A DNA stretch of 53,097 nt from Candidatus Caccomonas pullistercoris (lineage in GTDB: Bacteria; Bacteroidota; Bacteroidia; Bacteroidales; Bacteroidaceae). Within the stretch, counting starts at the first letter, position 1, and each line of letters begins with the position of its first letter. Location of the stretch: positions 1 through 53,097 of the forward strand of contig DVNY01000125.1 of the NCBI GenBank assembly GCA_018714085.1, written 5' to 3'. The notes under the pieces are model-generated. The model was given only the letters and a program-made list of their open reading frames with translations, was not told the origin of the DNA and did no database searches. Position numbers and translations under genes: made by a program. Below, in pieces: positions 1 through 8,626 of the stretch.

Positions 1-570
1 GCGGTGAACTTCGCCGAGGCCGACTGCCACTATGGCTACCGCATGAGCCGTTTCAAACGCGAGGACGCCGGCCGGTACGTCATCACGCACGTCACCTATC
101 GCCTTTCGCGCCGTTTTGAACCCCGGTTGGCCTATGGCGCTTTGCGCCGCGAACTCGACGCTCGCGGCATAGCGGTGTCCGGTCTCACGGCCAGCCAGTT
201 GCGCGATCTTATTATAGACATCCGTCGGCACAAATTACCCGATCCGGCACAGGTGGGCAGTGCGGGCTCGTTCTTCATGAACCCTGTGGTCAGCCGTGAC
301 TGCTTCGAGCGGTTGCAAGCCATCTATCCCGACATGCCTCACTACGACATGGAAGACGGCGTCAAGATTCCCGCCGGTTGGATGATTGAACACTGTGGTT
401 GGAAAGGCCGTGCCTTGGGCCCTGCCGCTGTTTATGAGAAACAGGCACTTGTTCTGGTCAACCGGGGCGGCGCGACGGGAGCAGATGTCGTAAGGTTGAG
501 TGAAGCCGTTTGCGCCGACGTGAAAGCGCGGTTCGGCATCACGCTGCACCCCGAGGTGATCTTCGTATGA
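1..570 (+). CDS. murB: UDP-N-acetylmuramate dehydrogenase (MurB), 5' truncated by the window edge
   Basis: C-terminal MurB-like sequence (GSFFMNPVVS...IPAGWMIEHCGWKG...ALVLVNRGGATGADVV...GITLHPEVIFV); frame is open to the window start. Confidence 0.9.
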   Translation, partial: AVNFAEADCHYGYRMSRFKREDAGRYVITHVTYRLSRRFEPRLAYGALRRELDARGIAVSGLTASQLRDLIIDIRRHKLPDPAQVGSAGSFFMNPVVSRDCFERLQAIYPDMPHYDMEDGVKIPAGWMIEHCGWKGRALGPAAVYEKQALVLVNRGGATGADVVRLSEAVCADVKARFGITLHPEVIFV

Positions 571-1328
571 AAGTGACGCTTTTAGGCACAGGCACCAGTA
601 CCGGTGTTCCCCAGGTTGGCTGCGGGTGTAAGGTTTGCCGCTCGGCCGATCCACGCGACCGCCGTCTGCGTTCAGCGGCCTTGCTTGACACCGATGATGG
701 ACGCCGCTTGTTGTTCGACTGTGGCCCCGACTTTCGCGCCCAGATGCTTTCTGTCGATTTCAGGCGCTTGGATGCGGTTTTCATCACCCATGAACATTAT
801 GACCATGTCGGTGGCTTGGACGATCTCCGGCCTTTCTGCGTGTACGGGGACGTCGATGTGTTTGCCCAAGACGATTGTGCCGATGATTTGCAGGCACGTT
901 TGCCATATTGCTTCGCCGAACATCCTTATCCTGGAGTGCCTCGCATTTCGCTGCGGCGCATCCGGCCCGGCGAGCCGGTGCATGTGGGCGAAGCGGAAGT
1001 GTGGCCGTTTCGCGTGATGCACGGCCAGTTGCCCATTCTCGGCTACCGCGTCGGTCGTTTTGCCTATGTGACGGACATGACCGGCATCGCCCCGGATGAC
1101 CTTCACTGTCTTGAAGGACTCGATTGCCTTGTGGTCAATGCCCTTCGCTTCGAACCGCATCCTACGCACCAGTCGCTGGCCGAAGCATTGGCCTTGGTGG
1201 AACGGCTGTCGCCGCGGACAGCCTATTTCACGCACATGTCGCATGGCATCGGGCTCCATGAGGAGACCGAAAAACTACTTCCGCCGCACGTCCATCTGGG
1301 TTATGATGGTCTGACGATTGAGGTGTGA
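567..1328 (+). CDS. MBL-fold metallo-hydrolase (PhnP/lipoate-associated type)
   Basis: MKVTLLGTGTSTGVPQVGCGCKVC and HEHYDHVGG metal motif; start ATG overlaps the murB stop (ATGA at 567), so the ORF-track start at 510 is probably too early. Confidence 0.85.
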   Translation: MKVTLLGTGTSTGVPQVGCGCKVCRSADPRDRRLRSAALLDTDDGRRLLFDCGPDFRAQMLSVDFRRLDAVFITHEHYDHVGGLDDLRPFCVYGDVDVFAQDDCADDLQARLPYCFAEHPYPGVPRISLRRIRPGEPVHVGEAEVWPFRVMHGQLPILGYRVGRFAYVTDMTGIAPDDLHCLEGLDCLVVNALRFEPHPTHQSLAEALALVERLSPRTAYFTHMSHGIGLHEETEKLLPPHVHLGYDGLTIEV

Positions 1329-1417
1329 CGCTGCCGAGGCGAAATGAAAACACACGCGGGCGGCTTGTTTATATAGGTTAAATGACGGCCAATCCCCTTG
1401 TTTCTCATAATTTTGCT

Positions 1418-1425
1418 TACCTTTG
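1418..1425 (+). promoter_or_regulatory. Putative Bacteroidetes sigma-ABfr -7 box TACCTTTG upstream of the DUF4468-like gene
   Basis: Exact TAnnTTTG about 30 bp before the ATG at 1455, TTG upstream. Confidence 0.5.
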
Positions 1426-1454
1426 CCCCTGCATTCATAAAATCAACAAGAGTT

Positions 1455-2084
1455 ATGTGGAAAAAAGCAATAGCAATCCTGTTGGGCCTGTTGGCCTTTG
1501 CGGTGACCGCGCAAGGCCGAGACGGTGACGACGACAAGAAGTATCTCGCAGGAGCCGTGCCGATGAAGAACGGTATTGTGATATTCGACAAGACTTACAA
1601 GGTTTCCGATAAGTCTAAGTTGGAAATCTACAAGGACTTGCGTGCCTATGCCGACAGCCTGCTCAACGGCGAGAACAGTCTTGAACAGTCGGCTATCGTT
1701 GAAGCTGACAGCTTGCAGGGGCTTCTGGCTCTTCGCATGGAAGAAAATCTTTATTTCCGCCGTTCGGCATGGGTGACACACTACACGCGTTTCTACTACG
1801 AGCTCATCTTTACCATCGCGGACGGCAGTTTCAATGTCGAAATGCGCCGCATCCATTATCTTTACGAGGAAGAAGCCGTCGAACGCACCAGCTCGTTTAC
1901 GGCCGAGGAGTGGATCACAGACGAGGAGGCCCTGTCGAAAGACGGAAAGAAGCTGACGCGTATCAGCGGACGCTTCCGCCGCGCTACGATCGACCGCAAG
2001 GATGAAATCTTCCGCGGAGCAGGTCTTGCCACCGGTGCCATTCGTAAGCGTAAAGTGGTTCAGGTGATAGAAACAGAAGAGTAA
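1455..2084 (+). CDS. DUF4468-like secreted protein
   Basis: Signal peptide MWKKAIAILLGLLAFAVTAQG; VPMKNGIVIFDKTYKV...; Bacteroidetes-type secreted protein. Confidence 0.65.
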   Translation: MWKKAIAILLGLLAFAVTAQGRDGDDDKKYLAGAVPMKNGIVIFDKTYKVSDKSKLEIYKDLRAYADSLLNGENSLEQSAIVEADSLQGLLALRMEENLYFRRSAWVTHYTRFYYELIFTIADGSFNVEMRRIHYLYEEEAVERTSSFTAEEWITDEEALSKDGKKLTRISGRFRRATIDRKDEIFRGAGLATGAIRKRKVVQVIETEE

Positions 2085-2109
2085 GAAATGCCGATGAGGC
2101 TATGTGTTC

Positions 2110-2139
2110 AGGCAACCGGCTTGTCCCGGTTGCCTTTTT
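2110..2139 (+). terminator. Rho-independent terminator
   Basis: AGGCAACCGG-CTTGTC-CCGGTTGCCT followed by TTTTC. Confidence 0.85.
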
Positions 2140-2152
2140 CGTACCTTGATAA

Positions 2153-3775
2153 ATGGACAACTGCCTGCACACTTTCGATCGCCCTGTCGGGACAGACGAA
2201 CTGCCCCGGCTGTTTACGTGCCCTTTCTGCTACGAGCCCCATCCGCTGGTGAGAGAAGCGGCCGTCTCTGTCGGGCGTTACCTCTCAGGCCGGGAAGATT
2301 GGGCCGACGAGCTGGACGCTGGAAAGATGTTCGGCGTCCTGATCGTGAAGGACGCCAAAGGAATCGTTGGTTACCTTGCCGCTTTTTCCGGATTGCTGGC
2401 AGGCAACAACCGTCACGATTATTTTGTCCCCCCGGTCTATGATCTCTTGCGCCCTGACGGCTATTTCAAACAAGAAGAGGCCTGCATCTCAGAGTTGAAC
2501 CGGCGGATATGCGATTTGGAGGCCTCTGCCGGATGCATAAGGGCGCGTGAGGTCTATGAAAGGGAGCGCGGCGACGCCGCAGCAACGATGGAAAAGGCCC
2601 GCGCAGAGGCCGCCGAACGGAAGGCGAGGCGACAGGTGCGCCGGCTGACGGCCACGGAGGTGGGAAAAGCCGACTTGATCCGTGAGAGCCAGTTCGACAA
2701 GGCCGAGCTGCGCCGGCTGAAACAGCGGTTAGCCGCACGGGTGGAGACTGCCAGACAAGAGGCGGAAACCTTTGACGCCGTGTTGCATGCCTGGCGTGCC
2801 GAACGTCATCGCCGTTCGGCGGCCTTGCAACAGCGCCTTTTCAGCAGTTATCGTTTGTTGAGCGCCCGTGGTCAGGCGTGCAGTCTTTACGAGGTGTTCC
2901 GGCGCGAGGGACGCATCCCGCCCGGTGGAGCAGGAGAGTGCGCGGCTCCCAAACTCTTGCAGTACGCCTATCTTCACCAGCTCTGCCCCGTGGCGATGGG
3001 CGAGTTCTGGTGGGGACGCTCGCCGCAGGGCGAAGTCCGCCACCATGGCCATTTCTATCCCTCGTGCAAGAGCAAATGCGAGCCCATTCTCCGCTTCATG
3101 CTCGACGGGCTCGCTGTCGAACCCAATCCATTGCTGTGCCCGGTATGGCCCCGGCAGCCGTTGGCGGTCGTTTATGAAGACGAGTGGCTGCTGGCTGTCG
3201 GGAAACCGGCCGGATTGCCCTCTGTCGATGGCACAATGGGGCTCCCGTCGGTCGAGAGCGAGCTTCGGACGATGTCGGGCGGCAAGGCGGCGTGGCGGGT
3301 AGTGCACCGGCTCGACCAAGACACTTCGGGGCTGTTACTTGTGGCCAAAGACGTGGCCACACTGCGCCGTATGCAAGCCATGTTTGCAGGCCGGGAAGTG
3401 ACGAAAGAGTATGAAGCGTTGCTCGACGGGCTGCCCAGCCGGGATGCAGGGAGCATCGACCTGCCTCTTGCGCCCGACTGGAATGACAGGCCGCGCCAGA
3501 TGGTCGACAGCGAGCAGGGCAAACCCGCGCAGACCGGTTTCAGGGTGCTGACTCGTGGCAGCGGATGGGCGCGCGTCCGTTTCGAACCCTTCACCGGCCG
3601 TACGCACCAGATCCGTCTCCATGCTGCACATACCGGCGGCTTAGGGGCGCCCATTCGCGGCGACCGCCTTTATGGCCATCCGGCAGACCGCCTCTATCTT
3701 CACGCCGCCCGGCTCACTTTCCGCCATCCCGTGACGGGTCGCATGGTCGACCTGCATCTGCCCGTCCCGTTCTGA
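2153..3775 (+). CDS. RluA-family pseudouridine synthase with long N-terminal CxxC/coiled-coil extension
   Basis: HRLDQDTSGLLLVAK catalytic motif, GRTHQIRLH; N-terminal FTCPFCYEPHPL and a charged helical segment. Confidence 0.9.
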   Translation: MDNCLHTFDRPVGTDELPRLFTCPFCYEPHPLVREAAVSVGRYLSGREDWADELDAGKMFGVLIVKDAKGIVGYLAAFSGLLAGNNRHDYFVPPVYDLLRPDGYFKQEEACISELNRRICDLEASAGCIRAREVYERERGDAAATMEKARAEAAERKARRQVRRLTATEVGKADLIRESQFDKAELRRLKQRLAARVETARQEAETFDAVLHAWRAERHRRSAALQQRLFSSYRLLSARGQACSLYEVFRREGRIPPGGAGECAAPKLLQYAYLHQLCPVAMGEFWWGRSPQGEVRHHGHFYPSCKSKCEPILRFMLDGLAVEPNPLLCPVWPRQPLAVVYEDEWLLAVGKPAGLPSVDGTMGLPSVESELRTMSGGKAAWRVVHRLDQDTSGLLLVAKDVATLRRMQAMFAGREVTKEYEALLDGLPSRDAGSIDLPLAPDWNDRPRQMVDSEQGKPAQTGFRVLTRGSGWARVRFEPFTGRTHQIRLHAAHTGGLGAPIRGDRLYGHPADRLYLHAARLTFRHPVTGRMVDLHLPVPF

Positions 3776-3803
3776 TTTCACCGTCAGAGCACGCCGGGAA
3801 ACG

Positions 3804-3872
3804 GTCAGTGCGTCAGGATTTTCTGTCGCAGTGACAGAAAATCCTGACGCACTGACAGAAATTTCTGTCAGT
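3804..3872. repeat. Intergenic palindromic element A
   Basis: Perfect 24-bp inverted repeat (3804-3827 / 3833-3856, 5-nt loop) overlapping a perfect 22-bp palindrome ACTGACAGAAATTTCTGTCAGT (3851-3872). Confidence 0.9.
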
Positions 3873-4079
3873 ACAGCCGTTCAGGCGGCCTCGGCTTCCG
3901 TTTGTCCCCGAAATAGGCAATCGCATGTTTTTCGCAGGTTTTGGCTTTGTGGCGCCGCGGTTCTCATTTCTTTTCCCTACCTTTGTTGCACGAAGACAGG
4001 AAGCGGCTTGACAAAGTCAAGAAGAAAACACGCTTTTTCTTGCCCCTACGTCCGCCTTTCCCTGTCTTTTCACTGCGCA

Positions 4080-6104
4080 ATGATAGACCGAGCAACCATC
4101 AGCCGCATTATGGAAGCTGCCGACATTGTCGATGTGGTGAGCGAATTCGTCACCCTTCGCAAGGCCGGCGTGAACTATAAAGGCTTGTGCCCATTCCATA
4201 ATGAGCGTACGCCGAGTTTCGTGGTTTCGCCGTCGAAGCAGCTTTGCAAGTGTTTCAGCTGCGGAAAGGGAGGCAACGTGGTGCATTTTATCATGGAGCA
4301 TGAGCAGATGACCTACCCCGAGGCGCTGAAATGGCTGGCTTCCCGTTATGGCATCGAGGTGAGAGAACGCGAATTGTCGGCTGAGGAAAAACGTGCCGAA
4401 GGCGAGCGCGAAAGCTTGTTCATCCTGAACGAATGGGCGCGCGACTATTTCACCGACATCCTGCTTAACCACGCTGACGGGCGCGCCGTCGGAATGGCCT
4501 ATTTCCGCCAGCGGGGATTCCGCGACGATACGATCCGCAAGTTCCAGCTCGGCTATTCGCTTTCCGCCCGCGATGCCCTGGCGTCAGCGGCGCAGGCCAA
4601 GGGATTCCGCCGGGAATACTTGGTCGAGACGGGGCTTTGTTATGAAACCGAGGACGGGCGGCTGATGGACCGTTACCACGGCCGGGTCATATTTCCAGTC
4701 CACACCGTGTCGGGCAAGGTCGTGGCCTTCGGCGGCCGCGTGATGACCACGAACGGCAAAGTGGCCAAGTATGTCAACTCGCCGGAGTCGCAGATTTATC
4801 ATAAGAGCAATGAACTTTACGGGCTCTACTTGGCAAAGCATGCCATTGTCAAGCAAGGCCGCTGTTTCCTCGTCGAGGGATATACGGACGTCATTTCGAT
4901 GCACCAAAGCGGCATTGAGAATGTCGTGGCCTCATCGGGCACCTCGCTGACAGAGGGACAAATCCGACTGATTCACCGTTTCACCGACAACATCACCATC
5001 CTCTATGACGGGGATTTGGCCGGCATAAAAGCCAGCCTGCGCGGCATCGACATGCTCCTGCGCGAGGGGATGAACATCAAGGTTCTCCTCTTGCCAGACG
5101 GCGACGACCCCGACAGTTTCGCCCGCAAGCATACCGCTCAGGAGTTTCAGGAATACATCGACCGCCATCAGGTGGATTTCATCCGGTTCAAAACCAACCT
5201 CCTGCTCGCCGACTGCGGCGACGACCCCGTGAGGCGAGCCGCGCTCATCACTGACATCGTGAAGAGCATCTCCGTCATCCCCGACCCCATCGTGCGGCAG
5301 ATGTACGTAAGGGAATGTGCCGCCATGATGGACGTCGACGAGAAACTCGTGGTCAACGAGGTCGCAAAGGGGCGAAGGGCCATCCGCGAAGCCCGCTCCC
5401 GCGCCGGGCAGAAGACCGAAGAAGGGCAGCCCTCCACCAGCCCAAAGAGCGAGAGCCCCGAAGCCGCGACTTCCACCGAGGAGGCGCCGCTGCCCGACGT
5501 GCCCCCAGCGGCCGCAAGCATCGAGGAACGGCAACTCATGCAGTTGCTCGTGCGCTATGGCGAAATGCCCGCCGGAGCGCCTGCCGCCCCTGACGGCGGG
5601 GAGCCCGTGTCGGTCGTTGACTATGTCGCGTCTGACCTTGCCGCCGAAGGGCTGGACTTCAAAAACAGCCTCTACGCCCGTATGTTGAAAGAAGCCACAG
5701 AACACGCCCACGAGGACGGCTTTACGGCTTCCGGCTACTTCATGAACCATCCCGACCCTGCCGTCAGTCGGGCGGCCGCCGAGCTGATGGCCGACCGCTA
5801 TACGCTGAGCCGCTACCACTTCAAGACGGGGAAAGAAAATGGTGATGAGACTGTCGAACAGCTGATGGCCGAAAGCCCCCTCAACGACCGGAACCGGTTG
5901 GGCGAACTGACCCCCCGGCTGCTCATGGACTTCAAATATGCCGTGGTGAAAGAGGAACTGAAAAGCATACTCCAAGCCATGAATCAGCCCTCCATGGCAG
6001 CATGCCCCGAAGACTGCCGGAAACTGATGACACACTACATGCAGCTCTCGGCCGTCGAGCGGAAGCTGGCGCAAGCGCTGGGAGACAGGGTTGTCACACC
6101 TTGA
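4080..6104 (+). CDS. dnaG: DNA primase
   Basis: MIDRATISRIMEAADIVDVVSEFVTLRKAGVNYKGLCPFHNERTPSFVVSPSKQLCKCFSCGKGG zinc-binding domain; TOPRIM VEGYTDVISMHQ. Confidence 0.97.
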   Translation: MIDRATISRIMEAADIVDVVSEFVTLRKAGVNYKGLCPFHNERTPSFVVSPSKQLCKCFSCGKGGNVVHFIMEHEQMTYPEALKWLASRYGIEVRERELSAEEKRAEGERESLFILNEWARDYFTDILLNHADGRAVGMAYFRQRGFRDDTIRKFQLGYSLSARDALASAAQAKGFRREYLVETGLCYETEDGRLMDRYHGRVIFPVHTVSGKVVAFGGRVMTTNGKVAKYVNSPESQIYHKSNELYGLYLAKHAIVKQGRCFLVEGYTDVISMHQSGIENVVASSGTSLTEGQIRLIHRFTDNITILYDGDLAGIKASLRGIDMLLREGMNIKVLLLPDGDDPDSFARKHTAQEFQEYIDRHQVDFIRFKTNLLLADCGDDPVRRAALITDIVKSISVIPDPIVRQMYVRECAAMMDVDEKLVVNEVAKGRRAIREARSRAGQKTEEGQPSTSPKSESPEAATSTEEAPLPDVPPAAASIEERQLMQLLVRYGEMPAGAPAAPDGGEPVSVVDYVASDLAAEGLDFKNSLYARMLKEATEHAHEDGFTASGYFMNHPDPAVSRAAAELMADRYTLSRYHFKTGKENGDETVEQLMAESPLNDRNRLGELTPRLLMDFKYAVVKEELKSILQAMNQPSMAACPEDCRKLMTHYMQLSAVERKLAQALGDRVVTP

Positions 6105-6128
6105 CATCATATTTAATTATATACGTTT

Positions 6129-7016
6129 ATGCCTCGATCGGAAATCCGGAACGTCACGTTCAACGACGCCCAACAAACTCTCAGCCCCGCGTCTGACCTC
6201 AATGAAGACGGGATAGTCCTTTTCACCGGCCTTGAAAACGTGGACCACCCCGAAATGGTGCGCCGCGTCGATTTTATGTCCTTCTTCCTTTGCGAAAAGG
6301 GGCAGGCCGAGGTGTTCCTGGGCGACGAGACAGTGCACCTGCGGAGCGGCAACCTGTGGGTGAGCATCGGCCCGCAGATCATAGCCGGCCGCCACGTGAG
6401 CCAAGACTTCAGCGGAAAGGGGATGATCCTTTCCAACCGCTATGCCCAGAACGAGATGCTCGGCCTCCAACGCCTTTGGCCCTACCTCTTCCACCTGTTG
6501 CGCAACCCCATCATCCCCCTCGATGCGGGGCGTCTGGCCTGGTACCTCGACTTCTACGAACGCATCAGCCGCAGGTTGTCCGACCGTGCGCATCTCTTCC
6601 GCAGTGAAATCCTGTCGAGCTGCGTGAACCTCTTTTTCTTCGACCTGTGTAATTCTCTCAGCGAGTGGATCGGCGAAGAGGCCCAAACCGACAAGTCGCA
6701 CGGCTTCGTGCTGTTCGGACGCTTTTTGGGGCTGGTGCAGCAGAACTACAAGACGCAGCGGGGCGTGGAATGGTATAGCGGGCAGCTTTGCGTCACACCG
6801 AAATACCTCTCCGAAGTGGTCAAACGCGTGAGCGGGCGCACGGCGCGCCAATGGATACAACTGTTTGTCCTGATCGAGATAAAGACGCTGCTTCGCAACA
6901 CGAACTATTCGATAAAGGAGATCACCGGAGCCTTGAACTTTCCTAACCAGTCGTTCTTAGGCAAGTATTTTAAGAACGTGACCGGGCTGTCGCCGTCCGA
7001 GTACCGTCACGAGTAA
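6129..7016 (+). CDS. AraC-family transcriptional regulator
   Basis: Cupin-like N-terminus and C-terminal AraC HTH (YSIKEITGALNFPNQSFLGKYFKNVTGLSPSEYRHE). Confidence 0.85.
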   Translation: MPRSEIRNVTFNDAQQTLSPASDLNEDGIVLFTGLENVDHPEMVRRVDFMSFFLCEKGQAEVFLGDETVHLRSGNLWVSIGPQIIAGRHVSQDFSGKGMILSNRYAQNEMLGLQRLWPYLFHLLRNPIIPLDAGRLAWYLDFYERISRRLSDRAHLFRSEILSSCVNLFFFDLCNSLSEWIGEEAQTDKSHGFVLFGRFLGLVQQNYKTQRGVEWYSGQLCVTPKYLSEVVKRVSGRTARQWIQLFVLIEIKTLLRNTNYSIKEITGALNFPNQSFLGKYFKNVTGLSPSEYRHE

Positions 7017-7160
7017 CCACGGCTGGGTCGCACGGCGGCTTGCCGCGGATTTTGACACCGCAGCGCCCCGCATCCTCCCCACGTCCTGTGCGGCGAGGGG
7101 GGCACTGACGTGCAGTGGAGGCAGTGAGAGTGTTTTGCCGCAAAAAGGGGGACGGTTCGC

Positions 7161-7191
7161 TTGTCCCGTCGACCTGCTTTGCGTAAATTTG
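7161..7191 (+). promoter_or_regulatory. Putative sigma-ABfr promoter of sdaA
   Basis: TTGTCCCG at 7161, 20-nt spacing to TAAATTTG at 7184-7191; ATG at 7222. Confidence 0.6.
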
Positions 7192-7221
7192 TCCCGAAAA
7201 CAAATTGAAAATCCGAAGAAT

Positions 7222-8430
7222 ATGAAGACATTGAGGGAATTATACCGCATCGGCCATGGTCCATCGAGCAGCCACACCATGGGCCCCCGTCTGGCCGCCG
7301 AACGCTATTTGCGGCTTCATCCGGAGGCTGAGAGGTTCAGGGTGACGCTTTATGGCAGCTTGGCAGCCACGGGGCGCGGCCACTTGACCGACCGTGCTAT
7401 CTATGAGGTCTTGGGGCGTGAGCGGACGGACATCGTTTGGCGGGCGGACGTCGTGCCGGCCTTTCACCCCAACGGCATGATGTTCGAAGTGATAGACGCC
7501 GACGCCCATGCCCGGGAGGCATGGACGGTGTATAGTGTCGGAGGCGGCGCCTTGGCCGAAGAAGGGGCGGACAGCTTGGAGAGCCCGGACATTTATGCCA
7601 TGGACCATCTTGACGACATCCTGCATTGGTGTGAGCGTACGGGGAAGTCGTATTGGGAATACGTGGCCGAATGCGAGGGCGAGGGCATTTGGGACTACCT
7701 GGCCGAGATCTGGAAAGCCATGAGGGCCGCCGTGGAGCGTGGCATTGAGCACGAGGGCATCCTGCCGGGCCCGCTCCATTTGCGACGTAAGGCTCCGGTC
7801 TATTACATCAAAGCCACGGGCTATGGCCCGAACCTGCAGTCGCGGGCGTTGGTCTTTTCGTATGCCTTGGCTGTGAGCGAGGAGAACGCCTCGGGCGGGG
7901 AGATCGTGACGGCTCCGACGTGCGGTGCGAGCGGCGTGCTGCCGGCGGTGCTCTATCATATCCAAAAGAGCCGCAAACTCAGCGACATGCGCATATATCG
8001 GGCTTTGGCGACGGCCGGTCTCATCGGCAACATCGCAAAGTCGCGCGCGTCGATCTCCGGAGCCGAGGCGGGATGCCAAGCCGAGGTTGGCGTGGCCTGC
8101 GCCATGGCGGCCGCAGCGGCCAACTACCTTTTTGGCGGCAGTCCGGCCGAAATCGAGTATGCGGCTGAGATGGGACTCGAACATCATTTGGGCATGACAT
8201 GCGACCCAGTGTGCGGGATGGTGCAGATTCCCTGTATCGAACGGAACGCTCATGCCGCGGCCCGCGCTTTGGATGCCAACATCTATGCGACGTTTGCCGA
8301 CGGCTATCACCGCATTTCGTATGACAAGGTCGTCGAAGTGATGCGTCAGACTGGGCACGACCTGCCGTCTCTTTACCGCGAGACGAGCGAGGGCGGCTTG
8401 GCCAAGAATTTCGACGACGAAGAAGTCTGA
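7222..8430 (+). CDS. sdaA: L-serine ammonia-lyase (fused alpha/beta)
   Basis: MKTLRELYRIGHGPSSSHTMGP; TAPTCGASGVLPAVL; CDPVCGMVQIPCIERN iron-sulfur enzyme motif. Confidence 0.93.
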   Translation: MKTLRELYRIGHGPSSSHTMGPRLAAERYLRLHPEAERFRVTLYGSLAATGRGHLTDRAIYEVLGRERTDIVWRADVVPAFHPNGMMFEVIDADAHAREAWTVYSVGGGALAEEGADSLESPDIYAMDHLDDILHWCERTGKSYWEYVAECEGEGIWDYLAEIWKAMRAAVERGIEHEGILPGPLHLRRKAPVYYIKATGYGPNLQSRALVFSYALAVSEENASGGEIVTAPTCGASGVLPAVLYHIQKSRKLSDMRIYRALATAGLIGNIAKSRASISGAEAGCQAEVGVACAMAAAAANYLFGGSPAEIEYAAEMGLEHHLGMTCDPVCGMVQIPCIERNAHAAARALDANIYATFADGYHRISYDKVVEVMRQTGHDLPSLYRETSEGGLAKNFDDEEV

Positions 8431-8509
8431 TCCTCCCGGCGCGGCCCCCTGAGGGCGCTTCGGGAGAAAATCATGCGGCTTTTCCGCGCGCCGTTCCACT
8501 CGTTTTCCG

Positions 8510-8517
8510 TATCTTTG
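8510..8517 (+). promoter_or_regulatory. Putative distal gyrA promoter -7 box (TATCTTTG)
   Basis: Exact TAnnTTTG in the sdaA-gyrA intergenic region. Confidence 0.4.
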
Positions 8518-8572
8518 CTCTGCGAAGATAGGATGCGGAGCGGCCAATCCATGAAGAAAGCGGGGCTTTCTC

Positions 8573-8603
8573 TTGTCCCGGCGCTCGCCTTTCGCTATCT
8601 TTG
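8573..8603 (+). promoter_or_regulatory. Putative proximal gyrA promoter
   Basis: TTGTCCCG at 8573, 20-nt spacing to TATCTTTG at 8596-8603; ATG at 8627. Confidence 0.6.
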
Positions 8604-8626
8604 TGCGGTTTTTCAGTAACTCGTTT

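Noticed and set aside
3831-4079. N-terminal extension of the dnaG ORF
   Set aside because: It starts inside palindromic element A and crosses a likely promoter (TACCTTTG near 3978); DnaG homology begins at MIDRATISRIMEAADIVDVV (4080).
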